Shown here in pieces: positions 1 through 9,958 of a stretch of 64,000 nt of DNA (its first letter is position 1; each line of letters starts with the position of its first letter). A program made the position numbers and the translations under genes. Origin of the DNA: Hydrangea macrophylla (taxonomy: Eukaryota; Streptophyta; Magnoliopsida; Cornales; Hydrangeaceae); contig CM066994.1 in the NCBI GenBank assembly GCA_033977485.1, positions 29,462,637 through 29,526,636 on the forward strand, read 5' to 3'. The notes under the pieces were generated by a model, which saw nothing but the letters and a program-made list of their open reading frames with translations, searched no databases and was not told the DNA's origin.

Positions 1-540
1 ATGTAATGTATGCGTATAACAAATTATTGTCTGTACCCTTATTGTTCCAAGATTAAGAAATACTGTGCCATTGTTGTTTCATGATTGAGAAATTCTGTAC
101 CCTTATTGTTTCATGATTAAGAAATTATGCTCCTTTGCTGTTTCTTGATTAAGAAATTCTGTACCCTTGTTGATTCTTAATTAAGAAATTATGTACCTTT
201 ATTGTTTCTTGGTTAATAAATTCTGTTCCCTTATTGTTTCTTGATTAAGAAATTCTGTACCCTTATTGTTTCTTGATTAAGAAATTCTGTTCCCTTATTG
301 TTTCTTGATTAAGAAATTCTATTCCCTTATTGTTTCTTAATTAAGAAAATCTGTACCCTTGTTGTTTCTTGATTAAGAAACTCTGTACCCTTATTGTTTC
401 TTGATTAAGAAAATATGTACCTTTGTTAAACCTGGATTAAGAAAGTATGTACCCTTGTTGTTTCTTGATTAAAAAATCCTATACGCTTGTATATAATGAT
501 TAAAAGATTATGTACCCTAATTGTTTCTTAATTAACAATA
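1..540. repeat. 32-bp minisatellite, block I
   Basis: About 16 head-to-tail copies of a 32-bp unit read roughly as CTGTACCCTTATTG followed by TTTCTTGATTAAGAAA. The period was measured on the CCC of neighbouring units in the cleanest block, for example 2941 and 2973. Each unit holds an imperfect palindrome with arms TTTCTT and AAGAAA. Units at the edges are more diverged than those in the middle. No spacer sequence lies between units, so this is a tandem array and not CRISPR-like. The array probably continues left of the window. Confidence 0.9.
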
Positions 541-1190
541 AGTATTTCTTGTTCTATTATTGTTCCACAATATTATTGCCACTTATTGTTCCAAAGCTAT
601 AAAAAGTGAGATTTTTTAAGTGATGGGACAACTTACAGGAACTATCCAGATCCTACTGTAGCGTTTCGTAAAATGCAGCTTTTTCAGTGATCTGACTAAA
701 TTTTCAACTTTCTAATTGATTGAGAGATGTCGACAACTAACTAGAACTGTCCGTGAAATAACAACTCAAATTTTTTTTAAAGGATGAGACAACTCACTGG
801 CACTGTCCATCATATCTTATTCATGATATACGCTTGTATATCATGATTAAAAGATTATGTACCCTAATTGTTGATTCATTAACAATAAGTATTTGTTGTT
901 CTAATATTGTTCCACAATATTATTGCCACTTATTGTTCCAAAACTATAAAAGTGAGAATTTTTTAAGTGATGGGACAACACACAGGAACTGTCCAGATCC
1001 TACTGTAGCGTTTCGTAAAATGACAGCTTTTTTTTTTCAGTGATCTGACCAAACTTTCAACTTTCTAAGTGATTGAGAGATGTAGACAACTCACTAGAAC
1101 TGTCCGTGAAATAACAACTCACAGATTTTCTTAAGAATGGGACAACTCACAGGAAGTGTCCATCATATCTTATTCATAGTACTGTCCCTT
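531..1190. repeat. Two copies of a ~345-bp secondary repeat
   Basis: Copy 1 starts at 531 and copy 2 at 878, each opening with ATTAACAATAAGTATT. Each holds a TATAAAA-like stretch (near 598 and 945) and several degenerate versions of a GACAACTCACAGGAACTGTCC-like motif about 90 bp apart. A third copy lies at 2272-2602. The copies are joined to minisatellite-type sequence at their edges, so the two repeat types form a higher-order structure. Confidence 0.8.
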
Positions 1191-1329
1191 CTATGAAATC
1201 CTTAGTGATAGTAGGTGTAGTCATTTTCAGTTTCAAGCAACATCATAATTCATATTCTATAAAAATCAATAGGAGTTGCTAGCAACAGCACAATTCATAC
1301 TCTATACTGTGTACTCAAATCTCCCTAGG

Positions 1330-2001
1330 ATGAGAAGAGGTAGAGGTGGAGGGAGAAGTGGAGGAAGGGGAAGAAGGGCTAGTAATGCTCCTTCAATTAC
1401 CGATGTATGGCATATATATTGCTCTTATACAGATCCTAAAGGGCAAACTTGGTATGGCAAAAGACGTCCTTTTGTCAACACCCCAATACCTTATAATTTC
1501 TCTTTCTCCAATGTTGGCCACATAATCATTGGTGACGCTCACACTCGATTGCCAAACAATGCAGTCCTTATTGGAGATGATCTACACTGGACAAAATTGT
1601 TTAGCATAAGGTGTGAATGCGAAGTATATTGTCGTTGGCATGGGTTGCCAGTACCAATTTCTCGAGCTGCTGATTTGATGGAAAATCCGAATAGGGATGA
1701 CGATCGAGTCATACGTCTGTTGAAGCAAGAAATTCGACAGATGAAACGACGATTGCATCGTTTTCATGCAATCGAAGATGCAAAAAAGTATTACGACCCA
1801 CCAGTCTTTGCCATACAAGATATTGAAGATGATCCATGTTACGCTGATGTATATCCCAATCTACCGGATTATAGTGAAGATGATGTTGATGGGGATTTTC
1901 AACGTTTTCTTCCTGAGTGTCTAATCAGAGATGATGGCCAGCCTTTCTGTTGCTATGAATACTATGGTGATCTATCTGGTTTGGACATCCTTTCTGAATG
2001 A
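1330..2001 (+). CDS. Unrecognised 223-aa protein with Arg/Gly-rich N-terminus
   Basis: An uninterrupted frame of 223 codons starting at ATG 1330. The frame is open from 1276, but no ATG precedes 1330 in it. Residues 1-20 are rich in Arg and Gly (MRRGRGGGRSGGRGRR), as in RGG-type RNA-binding tails. The middle has a Cys/His cluster (CECEVYCRWH) and a charged, probably helical stretch around RLLKQEIRQMKRRLHRF. The C-terminus is acidic and rich in Tyr and Asp. I do not recognise the family. A TATAAAAA stretch lies at 1258-1265. The ORF sits entirely inside the minisatellite region, and the array resumes within ~30 bp of its stop. It could be a captured gene fragment, part of an unknown mobile element, or a lineage-specific gene; expression is unproven. 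Confidence 0.5.
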   Translation: MRRGRGGGRSGGRGRRASNAPSITDVWHIYCSYTDPKGQTWYGKRRPFVNTPIPYNFSFSNVGHIIIGDAHTRLPNNAVLIGDDLHWTKLFSIRCECEVYCRWHGLPVPISRAADLMENPNRDDDRVIRLLKQEIRQMKRRLHRFHAIEDAKKYYDPPVFAIQDIEDDPCYADVYPNLPDYSEDDVDGDFQRFLPECLIRDDGQPFCCYEYYGDLSGLDILSE

Positions 2002-2009
2002 TGATATGA

Positions 2010-2275
2010 ATTTCATGATTAGGAAACTATGACCCTTGTTGTTTCTTGTTAAGAGATTATGTACCCTAATTGTTTCTTAATTAAGAAATTCTGTACCCTT
2101 ATTGTTTCTTGATTAAGAAAATCTGTACCGTTGTTGTTTCTTGATTAAGAAACTCTGTACCCTTATTGTTTCTTGATTAAGAAAATATGTACCATTGTTG
2201 TTTCTTGATTAAGAAACTCTGTACCCTTATTGTTTCTTGATTAAGAAAATCTGTACCCTTGTTGTTTCTTTATTA
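2010..2275. repeat. 32-bp minisatellite, block II
   Basis: About eight units of the same 32-bp repeat as block I, starting directly after the stop of the 223-codon ORF. Units alternate between TGTACCCTTATTG and TGTACCCTTGTTG versions, suggesting duplication of two-unit blocks. Confidence 0.88.
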
Positions 2276-2602
2276 ACAATAAGTATTTCTTGTTCTAACA
2301 TTGTTCCACAATATTATTGCCACTAATTGTTCCAAAGCTATAAAAAGTTAGATTTTTTAAGTGATGGGACAACTCACAGGAACTGTCCAGATCCTACTGT
2401 AGCGTTTCGTAAAATGCAGCTTTTTTAGTGGTCTGACTAAATTTTCAACTTTCTAATTGATTGAGAGATGTCGACAACTAACTAGAACTGTCCGTGAAAT
2501 AACAACTCAAATATTTTTTAAAGGATGAGACAACTCACTGGAATTGTCCATCATATCTTATTCATGATATACGCTTGTATATCATGATTAAAAGATTATG
2601 TA
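2272..2602. repeat. Third copy of the ~345-bp secondary repeat
   Basis: Closely matches the copy at 531-877, including the TATAAAAAG stretch and the GTCGACAACTAACTAGAAC segment. It ends in GATTATGTACCC and runs straight into a copy of the 3' end of the upstream ORF. Confidence 0.8.
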
Positions 2603-2800
2603 CCCAATCTACCAGATTATAGTGAAGATGATGTTGATGGGGATTTTCAACGTTTTCTTCCTGAGTGTCTAATCAGAGATGATGGCCAGCCTTTCTGTTT
2701 CTATGAATACTATGGTGATCTATCTGGTTTGGACATCCTTTCTGAATGATGATATGAATTTCATGATTAGGAAACTATGTACCCTTGTTGTTTCTTGTTA
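2603..2800 (+). pseudogene. Duplicated 3' end of the 223-codon ORF
   Basis: Bases 2603-2749 repeat 1855-2001 (the last ~48 codons and stop of the upstream ORF) with very few differences, for example CCGG to CCAG and TGTTGC to TGTTTC. The downstream array junction is copied as well. The left junction shares CCC between the array and the ORF, consistent with a microhomology-mediated or unequal exchange. It has no start codon and is a gene fragment. Confidence 0.85.
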
Positions 2801-3245
2801 AGAAATTATGTACCCTAATTGTTTCTTAATTAAGAAATTCTGTACCCTTATTGTTTCTTGATTAAGAAAATCTGTACTCTTGTTGTTTCTTGATTAAGAA
2901 ACTCTGTACCCTTATTGTTTCTTGATTAAGAAACTCTGTACCCTTGTTGTTTCTTGATTAAGAAACTCTGTACCCTTATTGTTTCTTGATTAAGAAACTC
3001 TGTACCCTAATTGTTTCTTGATTAAGAAAATCTGTACCCTTGTTGTTTCTTGATTAAGAAACTCTGTACCCTTGTTGTTTCTTGATTAATGAATTCTGTA
3101 CCCTTAATGTTCCATGATAAAAATCTTGTACCCTAGCTGTTTCATGATTAAGAAATATTGTATCGTAACTGTTTCATGATTAGTAAATTATGTACCCTAC
3201 TTGTTCCCTGTTGAAGAAATTTTGTTTCCCTCTTGTTCCCTTACT
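2765..3245. repeat. 32-bp minisatellite, block III
   Basis: About 15 units. The stretch 2850-3080 is the most homogeneous part of the whole array, and units decay towards 3245 where AT-rich unique sequence begins. Confidence 0.9.
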
Positions 3246-3600
3246 GTTTTCGTATTTTTAATTCACTAATTTTCTTCACTTTTTTTTTTTTGGGTACATT
3301 ATAAATGTTTGTAAGAAAATGCATTTCAAAATGTATTTCAATGGTGTATCTTATTTATTATCACTTCACTAGTTTTTGTTATACTAATAAAGAACACTCT
3401 TAGTCACTAATATTAATTTTTTTCACAAATTAAGTAAGACAACTCTTATTTATTTTTAATTCACTAATATTTATTTTTGGACATTGTATTTGTGCTCCCA
3501 AGGCATGGTAAGAAACACTCATATTTCTATAAATCTTACAATAAAAATAAATAAATACAAAGTAACAACATACAAATGTTTACCTCTTTTTTGGTTTTTT
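3246..3600. other. AT-rich intergenic stretch, no gene seen
   Basis: Short homopolymer runs and scattered ATG codons without a conserved reading frame. Nothing else could be supported. Confidence 0.6.
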
Positions 3601-3606
3601 ACAACA

Positions 3607-3780
3607 ACCTATTGTCTTCTCTCTTGTGCTCCAAAAAAAATCTTCACCTCTTTTTTTTTTTTGAACAACAAACTATTGTCCTCTCTCTTGTGCTCCAAAA
3701 AAAACCTTCACCTTCTATGTTTTTTTTTTCAACTAACCAATGTCTTCTCTCTTGTGCTCCACAAATAAATCTTCTTTCTC
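3607..3780. repeat. ~64-bp tandem repeat, three copies
   Basis: Three copies of a unit centred on TCTTCTCTCTTGTGCTCC followed by an A-run and a T-run, at about 3613, 3676 and 3741. Short ORFs across it are products of the repeat. Confidence 0.75.
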
Positions 3781-3822
3781 CAAGAAATGGCTACAGTTAA
3801 ATTGGTTTGGAAGAGTGAAGTT

Positions 3823-4035
3823 TTTCAAAATAATCCTAGGATTATAGTGGTTGGTGTGTTATCCTAGGATTTGTGTGGTTGGTGTGTTGTTATTTAATAA
3901 CAACCTTAAATTCTACAAAGGAATGTTGGTATGGTACCACATTGGTTACATTAGGTACAAGTGTGTGAAAGTGTGTCACTTAAATTCTACAAAGGAACAC
4001 TGATATGGTACCACATTAGTTACATTACGTACAAT
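3823..4035. repeat. Local duplications upstream of the intergenic MITEs
   Basis: Two short imperfect direct repeats. TCCTAGGATT followed by GTGGTTGGTGTGTT occurs twice between 3833 and 3890. A ~56-bp unit beginning TTAAATTCTACAAAGGAA occurs at 3905 and again at 3979. Confidence 0.7.
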
Positions 4036-4516
4036 TATGTCCAAAAATTGTCCTCAGAAATAACTTTTCTTTATACAGAAACAAGTCTTATTAATACAGG
4101 AACAAGTGTTATTACACAGGAACAACATTTACAACACAAGGGGTGAACATGACCGGCTCTACCAGTCAATAGCTCATTTACTGCGCATTTAATGCGCCAG
4201 CTGTGCTGTCCAGAAGTCAACTTTACCTTTATTGGAATTAATCCCAGCCGTTGGATGGGCATCAATACACATCTCCTAGCCCTTGGATTGGCCGCACCAT
4301 GCATCCCAAACCACCATTTTTTATGTGGATGTATCATAGCCATCTCCCTTGTATTTATAGATTTTAATGGGTGCCAATGCATCGTTTCAAATGTTATCTA
4401 ATGGTGCCTTTTGCACGGTCTCAGATTTCAAAAGAAAGGATGCCTTCTCGTCAATTTGTGCCTAGCACACATCCACTAAAGATTGATTTGGTACGGTGGT
4501 ACCTTTAATATTTTTT

Positions 4517-4898
4517 GGGTGAATTACATTCTCACCCTTATAGTCTAGGTGTAATTTCATTTTGGCCCTTGTAGTTTCAGTATTGACACTCTAATCCTTA
4601 AAATTTCAATTTAGGTTCTAATAGTCCATTTATAAATGTTTTTACACAATTTTTGGCAGATTTAGGGTGAATATATATAGGGGTGTAAAGTTATATTTTC
4701 TAGTAAATTTACCGGCATGCCCCTAATCTCATGTGTGCATCATGTGACATGTTTCTGTCAAAAATTGAAGTAGATTTTCAGAAATGGACTATATTGAATC
4801 TAAAATGAAATTGTAAGGACTAAAACGTAAAAATTGAAACTATAGGGACAAAAATACATCACACCCAAACTACAAGAATTTAAAGTGTAGTTTACCCC
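4517..4898. mobile_element. Long-TIR MITE (MULE-like), ~380 bp
   Basis: The left ~120 bp, beginning GGGTGAATTACATTCTCACC, align in inverted orientation with the right ~120 bp, which end GTGTAGTTTACCCC. Both arms share the pattern CCTTGTAGTTTCA. There is no ORF. The same architecture occurs in the elements at 34701 and 36599. Assignment to Mutator-like MITEs is inferred from TIR length; no clean target duplication was identified. Confidence 0.65.
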
Positions 4899-5697
4899 TT
4901 TTTTTCTTCATATATATATATATATATAGGGAGAGACTCTTAAGTGAACTGGGTAATTGAACTGAACTTTTAAGCATACAAAACCCGCGAATCAGCATGG
5001 CGGCAGGACGGGGTGATATATAAATATACATACTATGTATAAAAGTATTTAATTGGGCAAAGTAGGATTTAGTCCCTTATAGTACACTTTTATAAAAATA
5101 GGTCCATTCCAGAACTCAATATAGGAATTAGTCTCTCAACTATTTTGAGGACCAAAATACCCCCTATATTATTCTTTATAGAAATATATACATATATCTA
5201 TATGGTAACTGAATTTAGGATTATTTACCCCCCATCCATATATCTACTATACTATAAGAACACATAAGCAAGCATGTCAAAAATATATGAACTTCCGTTT
5301 ATGCCCTTGTGTTTCTCGTGAATTACTGTAAAAAAAAAAAAAAAAAAACCAAAATTATGATGGCTAATTACATTTTGGTTAACTTTTAAATTATAGTCCA
5401 ATCATCTTTATTGCGGCTATTTATAAGTGAAACAATTACATTATGTCTAATTACATTTAGGTTCACAATATGCCGGCTAATTACATATTGGCCAACTTTT
5501 CCTTGCAAAAATTATATTTCAATCAACTTTATTGCGGCTATTTACATTTAAGTCAACTTTTTTAATGAATTCATTCAATTTTTTTAATACAAATTTCAAA
5601 ATCAATCTGCTATACTTTGAGTATTTGTTCTTCGGTACCATTTCATATAAATAATTACAGCATCTTTTTGTTCAAATTTGTACATATATGTATACAG

Positions 5698-5887
5698 TCC
5701 GAATCTTAAGCGGACCTAAAAAATCGGACCTAAAAGACAGACTATATAAAAAAGTGAGAAATTTCTTACATTTTGTAATTTCTCACTTCTGAAAGTTCTC
5801 TTTTTTTGTGAGAAATTCTCACTTTTTAGCACTTTTTACACAGTCCATTTTTTAGGTCTTTTTTTAAGGTCCGCTCAAGATCCAGAG
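5698..5887. mobile_element. Foldback MITE, ~190 bp
   Basis: The left end (TCCGAATCTTAAGCGGACCT) is the inverted counterpart of the right end (AAGGTCCGCTCAAGATCCAG). The interior is a near-perfect foldback containing GTGAGAAATT in both orientations. There is no coding capacity. Confidence 0.75.
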
Positions 5888-5899
5888 CGTATATGTATT

Positions 5900-7090
5900 A
5901 TGTGTACCAACATTAACCTATCGTTACCATTTTATTCGAATAATCAGTTAATGTCATTAGAGTCAATTACCATACACAACAATATCTATGTATATACATA
6001 TCTATTTATATACGCATATATATAGAACAATATCCATGTAAATAAGGGTAATTTAGACCATAAAAATCAATTAATTTGGGTAAAATGACTAATTTCTAAT
6101 TAATATGACTAATCAATGATCAATTTCTAACCTAAGATCCTAGATTGGATTTAATCATAATAAAAAGGGTGGAGTGGGACCAATTCTTATATTTCTATTT
6201 TAATAAAAGGGAAAGAATAATAGAAAAGGATTGGGAAATCATGCATTTCCAACCAATATAATGGATCACAAAAAAATTCCAAAATTCTATGGTACATCCA
6301 AGTAGTTTTTTTTTTTTTTTTTTTCAAACAACTACATCAAGTTTAGAATGTATATATGTCCTAATAATTTTGGTTATAAAATATTGTGACTGTAGTGCTA
6401 AAATGTAGAAAATTTTGGAAAAAATGGTTTTCAAAACTAAGTTGGTTTTTAAAAAACAAAGTAGTTTTTAAAATTACTATAATTCACACCAAGTTGCAAT
6501 GTTTTAGCACCAAAAGTGATGTCAATTTGGTCCCTATATTTTCAAATTTCATCAATTTGGTCCTTTGACTTTTAAATTGTTCCAATGAATACATTTTTGT
6601 CCACCCCATATTTGCTCATCCTTGCTCACCCAAGCCTCTACTGGTGACATGTGTCCCATTCCAATTCCATTTTACCCATATATCATCAACATAATTACTG
6701 AAATAAAAAATATGTCACCAAATCTAGGTGAGCAAAGGCGGACAAAAAAGGGTGAGCAAAAATGCTCACTTGTTCCAATATCATCCCTCGGTCAACCAAT
6801 CGTCTCAAAAAATCACATGAAAATTTGTCTATTTGTTTTTAACACGAAATGGAGCAAGGGGCATTCAGCCAAAAATGTACTCCTTTTGTCATATCCGATA
6901 TGGAGTTTCCTGGATAATTCAGTTGGTGTATATTTTTTTTTAATTGCTTACATATATTATGCCTCTAGCTTGAAGGGTCAAACTTGAAGGGTAAAACTGT
7001 AATTAAGCCTAATTTTCTGCCCTTTTGTTTTGTGGTAGGTTACTGCATCATCTTTTGAATTTTTAATGCCCACCCGGCCACCCCTATATT
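5900..7090. other. Intergenic region upstream of the NLR
   Basis: AT-rich DNA with a T20 tract at 6307-6324 and a region near 6600-6780 in which GTGAGCAAA and TTTGCTCA/TTGCTCAC motifs recur in both orientations, possibly an old inverted-repeat element. No gene is supported. Confidence 0.5.
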
Positions 7091-7094
7091 AGTC

Positions 7095-7213
7095 ATGCAT
7101 ATATAGTAGTGTATATAGATACACACATATACACTATAAACACCCAGTCGGATACAAAGTCAACACCTCGAGTTACCCAAGCTTTTCACCAGTGAGTAGG
7201 AAGGGAAAACAAG
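7095..7213 (+). promoter_or_regulatory. Putative core promoter and 5' leader of the NLR
   Basis: TATA-like stretches (TATATAG near 7100, CTATAAAC near 7133) lie 80-115 bp before the ATG at 7214. The start context AACAAGATGGCTG is a good plant initiation context. The transcription start is inferred, not seen. Confidence 0.4.
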
Positions 7214-9958
7214 ATGGCTGAAGTTATCCTTAGTGTTGTTGCAGAAATCTTAAGCAAGGCACTTTCACTTGCTTCTGAAGATGTCACTTATGTGTGGGGC
7301 CTTCAGTGGAAGCTCCAACAATTGGGTACAAAGTTAGAGATGATTCAAGCATTGCTATCGGATGCTGAGATGAAGCAAGTAAGACTCAATTCTGTCCAAC
7401 TTTGGCTCAAAAACCTCAAAGCTGCATCTTTTGATGCTGATGATTTGCTAGATGAGATTGCTTATGAAGTTCTTCGACGGAAAGTAGAGATTAAAGATGG
7501 GATGATCAAAAAGGTACTTGACTTCATATCCCCCTCTAATATTACATTTTGTATCAAGATGGCTGTTAAGATTAAGAACGTCAATTCTTCGTTCGACGAA
7601 ATTTGTAAAGAAGCAAATGAGATTGGACTTAGGCCAGTGGAGCTGATAAATAACACAGTCGAACTCAAAGCCGAGATTGGACTCCGGCAGACTCACCCCT
7701 TCATAGATGATTCAGAAGTAGTGGGTAGGGATACTGACGTGTCAAATTTAGTGGACATGTTAATTAGTTCAAACAATGAAAAAGATATGTCAGTTATCAC
7801 CATTGTGGGAATGGCCGGTCAAGGGAAGACAACCCTTGCTCAGCTAGTTTACCAAGACGATAAGGTAGTGAGATATTTTGATCATAGAATGTGGGTTTGT
7901 GTATCTGATGACTTTGATGTCAAAAGGCTTTTACACGAGATACTTCAATCTCTAACCCAACGCGATTCTAACATGTCCAATATGGAAGCAATAATAAGAA
8001 AGATTCAAGAAAGTGTAAGCAGAAAAAGATTTTTGCTGGTTCTCGATGATGTATGGAATGAAAATGAACCAAAATGGGAATCCATGAGAAATTCATTGCT
8101 AGGAATTGGAGGTTCTAGGGGAAGCAAAGTTTTGGCTACAACCCGTAGCGATGCGGTGGCATTAACAATGCAAACATCTATTACTCATCACCTGGTAGGA
8201 CTGTCTAATTATGATAGTTGGACCATTTTCAAGCGAAGAGCATTTGCAGATGGAGGGGCAAAAGAAACTCCAAATTTAGTGGCCATAGGTAGAAGGATTT
8301 TAAAAAGGTGTGGGGGTCTGCCACTGGCAATAAAGGCATTGGGAGGTTTAATGTACTCTAAGAAGAGTGAAAATGAGTGGTTGTCAATCCAAAACAGTGA
8401 AATTTGGGATTCAACTGAAGATAGAAACGGAGTCCTGACCACCTTAAGGTTGAGTTATGAGCATTTACCATTAGCGTCACTAAAACTATGTTTTGCATAT
8501 AGCTCAATCTTGCCGAAGGATTCTGTTATTGAAAAGGATAATATAGTTCAACTTTGGATGGCTCAAGGATTTCTACGTCAGCCCTCTGAAGGAAGTCATG
8601 TGCTGATGGAGGATATAGGCAATTACTATTTCGACATTTTGTTGAGGAACTGCTTATTGCAAGATGCTGTAAAAGATGACCATGATGATATTACAAGTTG
8701 CAAGATGCATGATCTTGTTCATGATCTTGCACTGAATACCTCAAAGAATCATTGCTCAACTCTAAATGATCATGAGGTGATTGATATTCCAGAGGTTCAA
8801 CATTTATCGTGGATATCTAGCAAAGAAAATATGCCCTTGAATCCAAAAGGAAGAATTCAAAGATTGCGCACGTTATATTCAATGGCTGATGTCCTTGGGA
8901 ACAAGTTAACAAACTTCAAAAGCTTGCGTGCTTTAATCTTAACCAGCTTTCGTATTGAAGAATTACCAAGTTCGGTAAGCCAATTGAGACACTTAAGATA
9001 TCTTGACATCTCAAGGACTAATATTAGAAAGCTGCCAGATTCTGTCACAAAACTTTATAATTTGCAAACTTTGAGGCTCTTTAATTGCCAATATTTGAAC
9101 GAGCTTCGAAAGAATTTTGGGAACTTGATTAGTTTGAGACATTTCTATATCAGAGATACAAAATTCGATATGCCCTGCATGGTGGGGATAGGGAAGTTGA
9201 CTTGTCTTCAAACATTACCTTTCTTTGTTGTGAGTCAAGATAGGGGATGTCAAATTGAAGAGTTGGGGGGATTAAGCAACCTTAAAGGTAAATTAAGGAT
9301 TTTTGGCCTAGAGCATGTCAGAAACATGGAAGAAGCCAAGAAATCAATTCTATCTAGAAAGTCAAATATTCGCACTTTGGAATTTCATTGGGGAAACGAA
9401 AGAAGGGGAGAGTCCAACAATGAAGAAGTCTTGGAAGGTCTAAAACCTCACTCGAACTTGAAAGATTTAACTATTAGGAACTTTGACGGTGAGAGATTTG
9501 CACCATGGATGATGATGGCTAGTCCTACAATGATCATAAATAATTTGGTGAGGATCAAACTAGAGAACTGCTTTAGATGTAAAGAAATCCCAACACTAGG
9601 GCATCTTCCCCATCTTAAATTCGTTGAGATAATGGGTATGGATAATGTGAAATGTATTGGTAGTGAGTTCTATGGTCACAGTAATGATGACGGTGGGCCT
9701 AATACTGGTAGTAGTACTAATGCTGGGGGGAGTGAGTCGGCAATAGTAGCGTTTCCGGTATTGAAAGAACTGACTCTTGAATCTATGGCAAACCTGGTTG
9801 AATGGTTGGAAGTACAAAAACCACAGCTGGTTGCGATGGTGTGTCCTTCCCTTAAGAATTTGGTGATTTCAGATTGCCCCAATTTAGTTGCTGCTCCAAG
9901 TCATTTTCCATCCGTGAAGTCATTAAGATCATGGGGATTAAGAATAGCCTGGCACTAG
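7214..9958 (+). CDS. CC-NBS-LRR disease resistance protein (RGA type), N-terminal 914 codons
   Basis: Encodes an intracellular immune receptor of the non-TIR NLR class. A coiled-coil/Rx-N domain (residues ~1-125) carries a DADDLLDE version of the EDVID region. The NB-ARC domain (about 165-500) has a P-loop VGMAGQGKTT (198-207), RNBS-A FDHRMWVCVS, kinase-2 LLVLDDVW (~274-281), RNBS-B GSKVLATTR, GLPL as CGGLPLA (~367-372), and MHD at 498-500. Leucine-rich repeats follow from about 550. No intron is seen, as in many RGA/I2-like genes. The frame ends early at a TAG (9956-9958) after a one-base shift near 9921-9930; further LRRs continue in another frame to 10968. All nucleotide-binding motifs are intact, so a truncated product with most LRRs could still be made. 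Either a recent pseudogene or a sequencing error at a short A-run would explain it. Confidence 0.93.
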   Translation: MAEVILSVVAEILSKALSLASEDVTYVWGLQWKLQQLGTKLEMIQALLSDAEMKQVRLNSVQLWLKNLKAASFDADDLLDEIAYEVLRRKVEIKDGMIKKVLDFISPSNITFCIKMAVKIKNVNSSFDEICKEANEIGLRPVELINNTVELKAEIGLRQTHPFIDDSEVVGRDTDVSNLVDMLISSNNEKDMSVITIVGMAGQGKTTLAQLVYQDDKVVRYFDHRMWVCVSDDFDVKRLLHEILQSLTQRDSNMSNMEAIIRKIQESVSRKRFLLVLDDVWNENEPKWESMRNSLLGIGGSRGSKVLATTRSDAVALTMQTSITHHLVGLSNYDSWTIFKRRAFADGGAKETPNLVAIGRRILKRCGGLPLAIKALGGLMYSKKSENEWLSIQNSEIWDSTEDRNGVLTTLRLSYEHLPLASLKLCFAYSSILPKDSVIEKDNIVQLWMAQGFLRQPSEGSHVLMEDIGNYYFDILLRNCLLQDAVKDDHDDITSCKMHDLVHDLALNTSKNHCSTLNDHEVIDIPEVQHLSWISSKENMPLNPKGRIQRLRTLYSMADVLGNKLTNFKSLRALILTSFRIEELPSSVSQLRHLRYLDISRTNIRKLPDSVTKLYNLQTLRLFNCQYLNELRKNFGNLISLRHFYIRDTKFDMPCMVGIGKLTCLQTLPFFVVSQDRGCQIEELGGLSNLKGKLRIFGLEHVRNMEEAKKSILSRKSNIRTLEFHWGNERRGESNNEEVLEGLKPHSNLKDLTIRNFDGERFAPWMMMASPTMIINNLVRIKLENCFRCKEIPTLGHLPHLKFVEIMGMDNVKCIGSEFYGHSNDDGGPNTGSSTNAGGSESAIVAFPVLKELTLESMANLVEWLEVQKPQLVAMVCPSLKNLVISDCPNLVAAPSHFPSVKSLRSWGLRIAWH

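Noticed and set aside
1..3245. CRISPR-like array
   Set aside because: The 32-bp units are directly contiguous with no unique spacers, and the context is a plant nuclear genome.
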